Part shown: one piece after another, positions 46,235 through 54,567 of the stretch
How the letters are laid out: every line of letters starts with the position of its first letter
How positions within the stretch are numbered: position 1 is the stretch's first letter
Assembly (NCBI RefSeq): GCF_003353175.1
Contig: NZ_QHKS01000013.1
Coordinates: 124,001-188,000, forward strand
Source of the DNA: Paraburkholderia lacunae
Lineage (GTDB): Bacteria; Pseudomonadota; Gammaproteobacteria; Burkholderiales; Burkholderiaceae
Direction: 5' to 3'
DNA length: 64,000 nt
Program-made: the position numbers and the translations under genes
Notes under the pieces: generated by a model
The model's input: the letters and a program-made list of their open reading frames with translations, nothing else
What the model was told of the DNA's origin: nothing
The model's database searches: none

Positions 46235-47782
46235 ATGTTGCAGGCAAACACGGCTTTCACAGGCCCGTTGATCAGGCTCAACGAGGCGGACAACGTGCTG
46301 ATCGCGCGTGAGGCGCTGTCTATCGGCCAGTTGCTGCAGTTCGACGGCGCCACGGTCCGCATGCGGGCGCAGGTCGCACCGGGTCACAAGGTCGCCGTCA
46401 CGCGCATCCTGCGCGGCCAGCCCATTCGCAAGTACGACACGGTGATTGGGCGGGCGTCGCGCGATATCGAAGCGGGCGAGCACGTTCATGCTCACAACAT
46501 CGAACTGATCGATTTCGAGCGCGATCCGGGTTTCGGCCAGGATGTTCGCCCGATCGACTACGTGCGCGAAGCCGATCGCGCCACCTTTGCCGGCATCGTG
46601 CGTCCGGACGGGCGCGTCGCCACGCGCAACTTCATCGGCATCCTCGCCTCCGTCAATTGCTCCGCGACGGTCATCAAGCACATCGCCGCGTGGTTCACGC
46701 CGGAGCGTCTCGCACGCTACCCGAATGTCGACGGCGTGGTGGCGTTCGCGCAGACGAGCGGTTGCGGCATGTCCTCGCCGAGCGAGCATTTCGACGTTTT
46801 GCGGCGCACGCTGGCCGGTTACGCACGGCATCCGAATCTCGCCGGCGTGCTGGTGGTCGGCCTCGGTTGCGAACGCAACCAGGTGGCGGACCTGCTGGAA
46901 TCGCAGGGGCTCGCGACCGGCGAGACGATGCACGCACTCGTGATGCAGAACGAAGGCGGCACCCGCGCGACAATCGAAAGAGGCGTGGCGGCCATCGAGC
47001 AGATGCTGCCGGCGGCGAACGACATCGAGCGGCGCCGCGTATCGGCGAGCCATCTGAAGATCGGCCTGGAATGCGGCGGCTCGGACGGCTTTTCCGGCAT
47101 CACGGCCAATCCGGCACTCGGCGCGGCGATGGATCTGCTGGTGCGCCACGGCGGCACCGCGATTCTCTCGGAGACGCCGGAGATTCACGGGGTCGAATAC
47201 ATGCTGACGCGCCGCGCGGTGACGCCCGAAGTCGGGCAGAAACTGCTCGACCGGCTCGCCTGGTGGGAGCGCTACACGCATGGCCACAACGGGCAGTTCA
47301 ACGGCGTGGTCGGTCCGGGCAACCAGCAGGGCGGCCTCGCGAATATTTTCGAAAAGTCGCTGGGGTCCGCGATGAAAGGCGGCACCACGCCGCTGCAGGC
47401 GGTCTACGAATACGCCGAACCGATCGACCGCGCGGGTTTCGTCTTCATGGATTCGCCCGGCTACGATCCGGTTGCGGTGACCGGTCAGATCGCGAGCGGC
47501 GCCAACCTGATCTGCTTCACGACCGGGCGCGGCTCCATGTTCGGCTCGAAGCCCGCGCCGACCATCAAGCTCGCCAGCAATACGCCGATGTTCAGGCGGC
47601 TTGGCGAGGACATGGATATCAACTGCGGACTTATCCTCGACGGCGTGCGCTCGGTGCAGGAGATGGGGCAGGACATCTTCGAGCACATTCTGCGCACCGC
47701 CTCGGGTGAACGGACCAAGAGCGAATTGCTGGGCCTGGGAGATCAGGAGTTCGTACCGTGGCATATGGGTATCGTGAGCTGA
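46235..47782 (+). CDS. garD: UxaA/GarD-family dehydratase, probably galactarate/aldarate dehydratase
   Basis: 515 residues, close to GarD (about 523) and somewhat longer than UxaA (about 495). An SAF domain (NTAFTGPLIRLNEADNVLIARE, residues 1-90) is followed by the UxaA core (FAGIVRPDGRVATRNFIGIL, AQTSGCGMSS, GLGCERNQV, GLECGGSDGFSGITANPALG, ILSETPEIHG, STMFG-like GRGSMFGSKPAPTIKL). It should convert an aldarate to 5-keto-4-deoxyglucarate with Fe or Mn. The choice of GarD over altronate dehydratase rests mainly on the downstream aldolase. GAGGACGAAGAGG precedes the ATG. Confidence 0.75.
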   Translation: MLQANTAFTGPLIRLNEADNVLIAREALSIGQLLQFDGATVRMRAQVAPGHKVAVTRILRGQPIRKYDTVIGRASRDIEAGEHVHAHNIELIDFERDPGFGQDVRPIDYVREADRATFAGIVRPDGRVATRNFIGILASVNCSATVIKHIAAWFTPERLARYPNVDGVVAFAQTSGCGMSSPSEHFDVLRRTLAGYARHPNLAGVLVVGLGCERNQVADLLESQGLATGETMHALVMQNEGGTRATIERGVAAIEQMLPAANDIERRRVSASHLKIGLECGGSDGFSGITANPALGAAMDLLVRHGGTAILSETPEIHGVEYMLTRRAVTPEVGQKLLDRLAWWERYTHGHNGQFNGVVGPGNQQGGLANIFEKSLGSAMKGGTTPLQAVYEYAEPIDRAGFVFMDSPGYDPVAVTGQIASGANLICFTTGRGSMFGSKPAPTIKLASNTPMFRRLGEDMDINCGLILDGVRSVQEMGQDIFEHILRTASGERTKSELLGLGDQEFVPWHMGIVS

Positions 47783-47848
47783 CGCCTCGAAGCGTCGCAC
47801 GATACGCAACCGGAAGTGTAAATACAAAACAACAACCACCTTTCATGG

Positions 47849-47974
47849 GACCGGAGTAAGTGCTAAAGCACTAACTCCGGTCGACCGCTGCGGGCCTGGA
47901 GTAAGTGCTGAAGCACTAACTCCAGGCAACCTCAGCATGGGACCAGAGTAAGCGCTAAAGCGCTAACTCTGGTC
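47849..47974. repeat. Three divergent copies of the GGAGTAAGYGCT hairpin element
   Basis: The stems are 47849-47882 (GACCGGAGTAAGTGC arm), 47894-47927 (GCCTGGAGTAAGTGC arm) and 47941-47974 (GACCAGAGTAAGCGC arm). Each is matched by a right arm carrying the compensating changes and closed by a TAAA or TGAA loop. Only one mismatched pair in fifteen remains in each. They lie between the dehydratase and transporter genes, inside the likely operon. Confidence 0.9.
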
Positions 47975-47991
47975 GACACAGGAGACAAGAC

Positions 47992-49335
47992 ATGCAAGAC
48001 GACCCGCAACGGGAGTCACGATCGAAGGTGCGCTGGCTGGTGGCCGGCCTCATGTGGGCGGCGATCGCGATCAACTATATCGACCGCACCGTGCTGTCCG
48101 CCGCGGCGCCGCACATTCAGGGGGAGTTTCATCTGAGCGCGGTGGAAATGGGCATCGTGATGTCGGCGTTCTTCTGGTCGTATGCGCTGCTGCAATTGCC
48201 GGCCGGCATGCTGGCCGACCGGTTCGGCCAGAAGAAGGTGCTCGGTTTCGCGGTCTTCTGGTGGTCGCTGGCGACTGCCGCCACCGGGTTCGCCAGCGGC
48301 CTCAAGTCGCTTGTCGCACTGCGTGTGGCGCTCGGCATCGGAGAAGCGGGCGCTTATCCGAGCAACGCCGGTATCGCCTACAGATGGTTTCCGAAGAAGG
48401 AGCGTGCAACGGTCGCGGGCATTTTCGACAGCGGCTCGAAGCTCGGCGGCGCGATTGCCTTGCCGTTGATCGCTTACCTGCTCGCGACCTTCGACTGGAA
48501 AATCACCTTTGCGATTACCGGTTCGCTGGGTCTGGTCTGGTGCGTCGTATGGCAGTTCACATTCAAGGACTCGCCTGCCGATCACAAGCGGGTCAACGCG
48601 GCGGAACTCGCTCATATCCGCGACGGGCAGCGCTCGTCGCGCGCCGATACCCTCAAGGCGAGAGCATCCTGGAAGAAGCTATTAGCGCATCGAAACATCT
48701 GGGCGATGTGCATCGGCTTCTTCATGATCAACTACAACTCGTACTTCTTCATCACGTGGCTGCCCACCTACCTGGTCAAAGAACGCGGCATGAGTCTGAT
48801 GGAGATGGGTTTCATGGCATCGCTGCCGCTCGTGATATCGATGTTCGTCGAAGTGCTGGCGGGATGGGCGTCCGACCGCGTCTACAGCTCAGGCAAGCTT
48901 TCGCTCACCGCCACCCGCAAGCTCTTTCTCGTCATCGGTCTGGTCATGGCATCGAGCATCGGTCTCGCGGCCTTTGCGCAATCCGCGGTCATGGCGGTCG
49001 TTCTGCTCTGTATCGCCAAGTCGGGCACGACCGTCGCCGCGTCTCAGGTGTGGGCGCTGCCTGCCGATGTCGCGCCGCGCAACATGGTGTCGATGGTGGC
49101 GGGGACTCAGAACATGGTGTCGAACATGGGTGGCGTGGTCGGTCCGGTGGTGACGGGCGCCATTGTCGGCGCGACGGGATCGTTCATCCCCGCGCTGGTT
49201 TTCTCATCGGTGCTGATCGCGATCGCCATCCTCAACTACGTGTTTCTGCTTGGCAAAGTGGAACCCATCCAGTTCGAAGACAATCCTGTGGAGTTCGACA
49301 ACCATGATCAACGCAACGCGGACGTCAGTGCTTAA
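47992..49335 (+). CDS. MFS aldarate/hexuronate transporter (GudP/GarP type)
   Basis: 447 residues with 12 predicted helices. The anion:cation symporter (ACS) family hallmarks are INYIDRTVLSAAAPHIQ in the first helix, LADRFGQKKVLGFAV in the helix 2-3 loop and GIGEAGAYPSNAGIAYRWFPKKER near helix 4. A GGAGACAAGAC ribosome site follows the triple hairpin repeat. Placed between a GarD-like dehydratase and a GarL-like aldolase, it most likely imports galactarate or glucarate by proton symport. Confidence 0.87.
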   Translation: MQDDPQRESRSKVRWLVAGLMWAAIAINYIDRTVLSAAAPHIQGEFHLSAVEMGIVMSAFFWSYALLQLPAGMLADRFGQKKVLGFAVFWWSLATAATGFASGLKSLVALRVALGIGEAGAYPSNAGIAYRWFPKKERATVAGIFDSGSKLGGAIALPLIAYLLATFDWKITFAITGSLGLVWCVVWQFTFKDSPADHKRVNAAELAHIRDGQRSSRADTLKARASWKKLLAHRNIWAMCIGFFMINYNSYFFITWLPTYLVKERGMSLMEMGFMASLPLVISMFVEVLAGWASDRVYSSGKLSLTATRKLFLVIGLVMASSIGLAAFAQSAVMAVVLLCIAKSGTTVAASQVWALPADVAPRNMVSMVAGTQNMVSNMGGVVGPVVTGAIVGATGSFIPALVFSSVLIAIAILNYVFLLGKVEPIQFEDNPVEFDNHDQRNADVSA

Positions 49336-50122
49336 TCCGTTCAAATCCGCTCTCGCCGCCCGGCGCCGCCGGATCGGCTTCTGGCTTTCCATGGCCGACG
49401 CTTACCTGGCCGAAGTGAGCGCGACCGCCGGTTTCGACTGGCTTCTGATCGACAGCGAGCACGCGCCGAACGATCTGCGCAGCATCCTCGCGCAATTGCA
49501 GGCGGTGGCGCCTTACGGAGCGGAGGCGGTGGTGCGTCCGGTCAATGGCGATCCGGCCTTGATCAAGCGCCTGCTCGACATCGGCGCCCGCACGCTGCTG
49601 GTGCCGATGATCGACACCGCGGAGCAGGCGAACGCGGTCGTGTCCGCCGTGCGCTATCCGCCGCATGGCATTCGCGGTGTGGGCAGCGCGGTGGGCCGCG
49701 CCTCGCGCTGGAGCGCGCGGACCGATTATCTGGAGGTCGCCGACAGCGAAATCTGCGTGCTCGTGCAGGCGGAGACCGTGACCGCGCTGGAGAATCTCGA
49801 GTCGATCTGCGCGGTCGAGGGCGTGGACGGCGTGTTCATCGGACCGGCCGATCTGGCGGCATCGATGGGCTATCGCGGCAAGCCGGGGCATCCTGAAGTC
49901 CAGCGGGCGATCGATGCCGCCATGCGCACGATTGTCGAGTCGGGCAAAGCCGCCGGCACGTTGACGTCGGACCCCGCTCTCGCGCGACATTACCTCGAAC
50001 TGGGCTGCACCTTCGTTGCCACTGGCGTCGACATCCTGATGTTCGCCAACGCGGCGCGCAAGCTGGCTCAGGAATTTGCCGTACCGCAGGCCGATCCGAC
50101 CAGTCACGTGGCTACGGTGTAG
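49304..50122 (+). CDS. garL: HpcH/HpaI-family aldolase, probably 5-keto-4-deoxyglucarate aldolase
   Basis: 272 residues from ATG 49304 (MINATRTSVLNPFKSALAAR), which overlaps the transporter gene by 32 bases; GTGGAG lies upstream. Family features: WLLIDSEHAPNDLRSI with metal-site acids, ARTLLVPMIDTAEQAN, GVGSAVGRASRW and GVFIGPADLAASMGYRGKPGHPE. GarL and its relatives split 5-keto-4-deoxy-D-glucarate to pyruvate and tartronate semialdehyde, which completes the path begun by the dehydratase. HpaI-type substrates cannot be excluded by sequence alone. Confidence 0.8.
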   Translation: MINATRTSVLNPFKSALAARRRRIGFWLSMADAYLAEVSATAGFDWLLIDSEHAPNDLRSILAQLQAVAPYGAEAVVRPVNGDPALIKRLLDIGARTLLVPMIDTAEQANAVVSAVRYPPHGIRGVGSAVGRASRWSARTDYLEVADSEICVLVQAETVTALENLESICAVEGVDGVFIGPADLAASMGYRGKPGHPEVQRAIDAAMRTIVESGKAAGTLTSDPALARHYLELGCTFVATGVDILMFANAARKLAQEFAVPQADPTSHVATV

Positions 50123-50852
50123 GCGGCATGCTCAAAGCGGACGCTTCACTGTAGTTGGTCAGTGGATTCGCGGCAATCTTGTCCTCCGTATCGGGAAAAT
50201 GCGCCGCCTTCCAGCGGTGCAGAAGGCGAAAGAACAGGTCCTCGGATTCCGGAGGGAGTGCGTCGACGAAGATCTTTAGAGAGCTTGCCTCGAACGCGTC
50301 GTCGCGAAGAACAGGTTCGGCGATTGAGATCCGGCCACCCGGCCGCAGAATCCGGTGGAATTCCCGCATCGCGGCAAGCTTGTCGGGTACATAGGCGAGC
50401 ACCGCCCGAGTCGTGACGGCATCGACCGACGCGTCGTCAATGTCTTTGAGCGCTTCGGCGGAGCATTGAATAAAGGTGCACTGATCCCGGACATCACGTT
50501 GAACCGCGAGCGTTTCAGCGTGACGAAGCAGGGGGGCCGAGATGTCCGCCATGAGCACGCGCAGCGTCGGACCGATGCGGTCGATGGCGCGCAAGGCAAT
50601 CAGGCCGTCGCCGGAGCCGATGTCCGCGAGCGTCATGCCTGAGGTAAGCCGCGCGCCGTCGAGGACACGCTCGGCGTAGTGTTCGAGTTCGGCATGGAGG
50701 ACCCGTTCGTGCTCCGGATCGTTGGCATGCCGGGTATGCAGCAGCCAATCGGACCACAGATCGGACCACAGATCGGACGACACATCGGACGACACATCGG
50801 ACGACACATCGGACGACACATCGGATTGCCAAGGGGAATCGCTGCTATTCAT
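50112..50852 (-). CDS. Class I SAM-dependent methyltransferase with N-terminal tetrapeptide repeats, C-terminus probably truncated
   Basis: 246 residues from ATG 50852 (MNSSDSPWQSDVSSDVSSD). The first 35 residues are mostly (DVSS)4(DLWS)2 repeats made by a 12-bp DNA repeat. The methyltransferase fold follows: motif I LADIGSGDGLIALRA, an acidic strand-2 end VLMADIS, VDAVTTRAVLAYVPDK and FHRILRPGGRISIAEP. The protein ends abruptly after NPLTNYSE with a short unrelated tail, 11 bases inside the end of the convergent aldolase gene. This suggests that the 3' end was lost when the gar cassette arrived. The substrate is unknown. Confidence 0.72.
   Translation of the reverse strand: MNSSDSPWQSDVSSDVSSDVSSDVSSDLWSDLWSDWLLHTRHANDPEHERVLHAELEHYAERVLDGARLTSGMTLADIGSGDGLIALRAIDRIGPTLRVLMADISAPLLRHAETLAVQRDVRDQCTFIQCSAEALKDIDDASVDAVTTRAVLAYVPDKLAAMREFHRILRPGGRISIAEPVLRDDAFEASSLKIFVDALPPESEDLFFRLLHRWKAAHFPDTEDKIAANPLTNYSEASALSMPPTP
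50749..50825. repeat. 12-bp coding minisatellite, six units
   Basis: On the plus strand: TCGGACCACAGA twice (50749-50772), then TCGGACGACACA four times (50773-50820), then a partial unit. It lies inside the methyltransferase frame. Twelve is a multiple of three, so copy-number change lengthens or shortens the protein without breaking it. Confidence 0.95.
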
Positions 50853-51310
50853 ATCTGGTGGGCGCGTTCGTGGTCGGGACACCCTGCCGGCGTATCGCGG
50901 ATGACTGAAGACTTGTGCGTTATCGGGCGCTAGTCGGCAGGTACCGTGAGACGGCCATCGGTGGCTGCGCAGGGAATCTAGATGGATTTAGCTTATGAGA
51001 ACCTGATGGAAGCCGCCTCGATCACCCAATCATTCCACCCGCCACACATCGGACTGCGCTGACGGCGCTAAGCGATCGTCGGTAGTTCCACAGAGGCTAT
51101 CGCGGGTATCACGTCGTCGTATCGGCGGTGGAACGTGCGTATGGAGCGTGGTCACACCGCTTCAAGCGCACTGCCGGAGGCGAAAAATTCGCCTGTGCAG
51201 CACGATCGATAAACAGATTGGATGGCCTTGCATACTGCTTTAGGTACTTCCATGGTTCCCTCGAATCCTACAATGATGCCTGTCACTTAGCGAACCGTGG
51301 TGGGTTGGAA
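50853..51310. other. Gene-free stretch upstream of the galB remnant
   Basis: About 460 bases with no recognisable protein on either strand. An open frame runs into the galB remnant from 51128, but its first 60 codons have no family resemblance. Probably methyltransferase promoter plus decayed sequence. Confidence 0.4.
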
Positions 51311-51547
51311 ATGAAAGACAAGGCAATGCCGGTAGTCAGTGCACAAGGCGCCGACTTCGTGTGGCGTGCAGGCGGCGCAATCGCACTACACAAACAGAAT
51401 GGATACCGTGTGAAGGTCGTGTGTCTTTCGTTCGGTGAGCGCGGCGTGCAGGCCAGGCGCAACATCGGCATCACCGCGGTGCGCGACATGAGGTATGCGC
51501 AAGGCTATCGGCGGCTCACGCCGGCTGTCACCGGAGATCTGGCATGA
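51311..51547 (+). pseudogene. galB remnant: 4-oxalomesaconate hydratase (PIG-L family) with internal deletion
   Basis: A 78-codon frame from ATG 51311. The first part (VVSAQGADFVWRAGGAIALH, VKVVCLSFGERG) is the unmistakable N-terminus of GalB/PIG-L-type hydratases. The usual AHxxDD-like motif is AQGADF here. From about residue 50, RGVQARRNIGITAVRDMRYA and YRRLTPAVTGDLA resemble the family C-terminus. Roughly 160-180 middle residues are missing and the ends are joined in frame. The TGA overlaps the next ATG (51544), as expected for the true 3' end of an operon gene. The C-terminal assignment is from memory of the family. Confidence 0.65.
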
Positions 51548-52419
51548 AACGGGTCGCGTTCGTCGGGTTCGGCGAGGCAGGCGGGATTCTCGGCTCGGCG
51601 CTTGCCGCCAAAGGCGTACAGGTATCGATGTACGACTTGCGACGGGACCTGCTTCGCGAGCAAGCCGTCGCTGCAGGCGTTCGCGTAGGCGACACGCTGG
51701 CTGGCGCGATCGACGGTGCGGATATCGTCGTATCCGCCGTGACCGCGCAGGCCGACCTCGAAGTGGCGGGAGCCGTCGCGCGATGCATTACGCCGGATCA
51801 GATCTACCTCGATATCAATTCCGTCTCACCGCGCACCAAGCAGCACGCGCTGGCTTGCATCGAAGGCGCCGGCGCGCGGTACGTCGAGGCCGCCGTCATG
51901 GCGCCGGTGCCGCCGTACGGACTCGCCGTGCCCATGCTTCTGGCCGGCCGCGGCGCCGCACGCCTCGCTGTCGTGCTGAATGCAGCCGGTTTCAATGCGC
52001 GTGCCGTATCGGAGAAGGTTGGCGTGGCCTCCGCAGCGAAGATGTGCCGCAGCGTCATGATCAAAGGCATTGAAGCATTGACCGTGGAATGTCTGCGCGC
52101 AGCGCGGCTCTACAATGCCGAGTCGATCGTGCTGGCCTCGCTGGGTGAAACCTTCGAAAAAATGCGCGATGACGCGGACCTGCCGGGCTACCTGGTCAGC
52201 CGGGTAGCGGAACACGGCCGCCGGCGCGCGGCGGAAATGCGGGAAGTGTCGCAGACCTTGCAGGAAGTCGGCATTACGCCGTTCATGAGCGAGGCCTGTG
52301 CGCGTCTGCAAGACAGTATCGTCACGACGATGTCGCAACGAGGCATCGACTATCGATCGCTGCCCGTACCGTTCGACTGGCGCGCGTTCTTCGATGGCCT
52401 GCCAGGCGAGACATCGTAA
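51544..52419 (+). CDS. NAD(P)-dependent beta-hydroxyacid dehydrogenase-like protein with DUF1932 domain
   Basis: 291 residues. An N-terminal Rossmann domain (VAFVGFGEAGGILGSALAAKG, DIVVSAVTAQADLEVAG) resembles 6-phosphogluconate/hydroxyisobutyrate dehydrogenases. A C-terminal DUF1932 helical domain contains SVMIKGIEALTVECLRAARLY, with the conserved Lys. It is translationally coupled to the galB remnant. Proteins of this type occur in gallate and protocatechuate 4,5-cleavage clusters, where their role is not settled. This gene looks intact although its pathway neighbours are broken. Confidence 0.8.
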   Translation: MKRVAFVGFGEAGGILGSALAAKGVQVSMYDLRRDLLREQAVAAGVRVGDTLAGAIDGADIVVSAVTAQADLEVAGAVARCITPDQIYLDINSVSPRTKQHALACIEGAGARYVEAAVMAPVPPYGLAVPMLLAGRGAARLAVVLNAAGFNARAVSEKVGVASAAKMCRSVMIKGIEALTVECLRAARLYNAESIVLASLGETFEKMRDDADLPGYLVSRVAEHGRRRAAEMREVSQTLQEVGITPFMSEACARLQDSIVTTMSQRGIDYRSLPVPFDWRAFFDGLPGETS

Positions 52420-52437
52420 AGCCAACGCGCGCGGCGT

Positions 52438-53685
52438 CTAATTTCCGGCAATGGTGATCGTACGCGCGACGTCCACCACCGACAGACGGATCGCGTCGAT
52501 CAGCGCACGCGCGGCGGGCGAAGGGGTGCCGGCCGCGCGCATGGTCAGGCCGATGTCGCGCCGGGTATTGCGCAGCTTGACGTCGAGCACCTGCAGCTGA
52601 CCCGACTGAACCTCATAGTGCAGTTGCTGGGCTGACAGCGCGGCAACCATGTCCGTGCCGAGCAGCAAACCGCGAATCACCGCGAGGTCCGCGGTCTCGA
52701 CCGTCGGCATGGGCGGCTTCACTTTCATCCGCTTGAACTGCGCTTCGAACAGCGCACGAGCCGGCGCGTTGCTGCGCGGCAAGATCCATTGCGCGTTGCG
52801 CATGTCGATGACCGTCAGATCGCGCTCGCGCGTGAGCGGATGATCGCGGCGAACCAGAACCACCATGTCTTCCGACATCAGCCGCTCGTTCTTCAGGCCG
52901 CTGGCGGCGTCATTGTCGCGCAGCGCGCCGAGAATGAAATCGATATCGCCTGCCCGCAGCCCCGCAACCAGCGCCTCGTAGGCGCTCTCGTCGGTGACGA
53001 CCCGCGCGCCCGGATTTTGCGCGGTCATGCGCGCAATCGCTCTGGGCAGGATCAGCGTGCGCCCGAGCGGCAACGCGCCAACGGTCACCGCCCCCTGGAT
53101 CTTGCCGTGCAAGGCGGCGATATCGTCCGGCACATGCCGTAACTCGTTCAGCGCGCGGCGCACGTGAAGCAGAAACGTCTCGCCTTCGGTGGTGAGCAGA
53201 ATGCCGCGCGGGCTGCGATGGAACAGACTCAGGCCGGAGCCGCTTTCCAGCACGCGAATCGCGGTGCTCACGGCCGGCTGACTGATGCCGAAGGTCTTCG
53301 CTGCACTCGGCATGTGTCGATGACGCGCCAGCGCCGTGAACAACTGGAGCCGCCGGGTGTTGAGCAGATAGGCCGGCAGAGAGCCTTCTACTGCCGGCCG
53401 CCGGCGCGCCTGTTTGGCGGAGCACCACTGCGCGAGCTCTTCCAGTTCGGCGAAGATCCGCTCGCAGCGCTGAAGTACGGCACGGCCAACCGCCGTCGGC
53501 AGCATGCCCGAGGGACTGCGGTCGAAGAGCGGCTCGCCGAGTGCCGACTCCAGTTCCTGCACGGAACGTGTCACGGCCGACTGGGCACGGAACAGCGCTG
53601 CGGCCGCACGTGTCGCACTGCCCATGTCGGCGACGAGTCGAAATGCGCGCAGTTGCGCCAGGTTCAGAAATTCTTTGCTGCTCAC
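52438..53685 (-). CDS. LysR-family regulator with two HTH domains
   Basis: 415 residues from GTG 53685, against about 300 for ordinary LysR proteins. HTH 1 spans about 7-65 (LNLAQLRAFRLVADMGSATR, FDRSPSGMLPT) and HTH 2 about 107-165 (LNTRRLQLFTALARHRHMPS, FHRSPRGILLTTEGE). A single C-terminal effector domain follows (VTVGALPLGRTLILPRAIA, DFILGALRD). The extra length is explained entirely by the second HTH. Position in the decayed gallate cluster suggests a GalR-like role. A tandem HTH could let one subunit bridge two half-sites. Confidence 0.85.
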   Translation of the reverse strand: MSSKEFLNLAQLRAFRLVADMGSATRAAAALFRAQSAVTRSVQELESALGEPLFDRSPSGMLPTAVGRAVLQRCERIFAELEELAQWCSAKQARRRPAVEGSLPAYLLNTRRLQLFTALARHRHMPSAAKTFGISQPAVSTAIRVLESGSGLSLFHRSPRGILLTTEGETFLLHVRRALNELRHVPDDIAALHGKIQGAVTVGALPLGRTLILPRAIARMTAQNPGARVVTDESAYEALVAGLRAGDIDFILGALRDNDAASGLKNERLMSEDMVVLVRRDHPLTRERDLTVIDMRNAQWILPRSNAPARALFEAQFKRMKVKPPMPTVETADLAVIRGLLLGTDMVAALSAQQLHYEVQSGQLQVLDVKLRNTRRDIGLTMRAAGTPSPAARALIDAIRLSVVDVARTITIAGN

Positions 53686-53743
53686 GGAGGGTGACGCTCT
53701 GGCTAGCTGAAGGTTGTTGTTGATGAGGCTGCCCGTGCTGTCG

Positions 53744-54445
53744 TCATGCCGCGCCTGCGATCAGGCGCAACGCCGGCAGCGACAGATTCAGGCTTTCTTT
53801 CGATATTTGCGTATGTTCCTTCATCAACGCTTCCACGCGCGCGCCTTCACCTTTTTTCAGCGCGTCGGTGATCGCATGATGCTGGCGATGCGCATACATG
53901 AGCATCATGAACTGGCGTTCCCTCGCGGATTCGTCGAAGGCGATCGTGAACGGAGAGACAAATGGAATCTTGTCGTTCAGGCTCAAGGCGGCGCTGACCG
54001 CGGTGTTCTGGGCAGCCTCGACGATGAGCGCGTGAAAGCGCCCATTCATCGCCGCATATCGCACGTCGTCGCCTTTCTGCAGATGCCCCGCGTTGAAGAT
54101 AGCGTCGCCTGCCCGCAGGCAGTCCTCGAGGGCAGCCGCCAACGCCGCACCCACTCCGCCTTCGGCGACCGCACGGGCGGCGAGTCCTTCGAGCACGCCG
54201 CGCACGTCGATGGCGTTGAGCACATCCCTGACGCTGAAGCGCCGCACGACATAGCCGCGCGCGCCGGATCTGTCGAGTAGCCCTTCCGCGGACAGGACGC
54301 TCAGCGCATAGCGCAACGGCGTGCGCGACACGCCGAGCCATTGTGCGAGCTGCGCTTCCACCAGGCGCTGTCCGGGCGACAGTTCGCCCGCAAGAATCTT
54401 CTCGCGCAACGTCTGAACAATCGCCTGCTGGGTAGTCTCGTTCAT
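53744..54445 (-). CDS. GntR/FadR-family regulator
   Basis: 233 residues from ATG 54445 (MNETTQQAIVQTLREKILAG); ATG 54469 upstream is an alternative start and neither has a strong ribosome site. The winged HTH is QRLVEAQLAQWLGVSRTPLRYALSVL-like (about 22-65). The FCD ligand domain contains NGRFHALIVEAAQN and YAHRQHHAITDALKKGE, with its metal-binding His residues. It lies divergent from the galA remnant. A near-perfect palindrome at 54552-54567 lies between them. The ligand is perhaps an aromatic-pathway acid, by context only. Confidence 0.82.
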   Translation of the reverse strand: MNETTQQAIVQTLREKILAGELSPGQRLVEAQLAQWLGVSRTPLRYALSVLSAEGLLDRSGARGYVVRRFSVRDVLNAIDVRGVLEGLAARAVAEGGVGAALAAALEDCLRAGDAIFNAGHLQKGDDVRYAAMNGRFHALIVEAAQNTAVSAALSLNDKIPFVSPFTIAFDESARERQFMMLMYAHRQHHAITDALKKGEGARVEALMKEHTQISKESLNLSLPALRLIAGAA

Positions 54446-54551
54446 GGGGAGGTACTCGTTCGACACCATCCAGTATAACGACGCGCCAACCGTCGCACCA
54501 CGCTTGCAAACCAGCTTGCGACTTCGTTTCAGCGCCATCTGTTCTGTTTAT

Positions 54552-54567
54552 CGCCTATCGATAAGCG
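54552..54567. promoter_or_regulatory. Palindrome between GntR gene and galA remnant
   Basis: CGCCTATCGATAAGCG is symmetrical except for one base pair. It contains TATCGATA, related to the TCGATACC repeats at 55206-55233 before the transporter gene. It is a candidate operator for the adjacent GntR regulator. Confidence 0.4.

Noticed and set aside
50749..50825. Short direct repeats as a CRISPR array
   Set aside because: The units are 12 bp with no spacers and lie in frame within a methyltransferase gene.
51128..51310. An upstream start giving a 139-residue protein that includes the galB remnant
   Set aside because: The added 61 residues resemble no protein family and have no ribosome site; the recognisable GalB start is at 51311.
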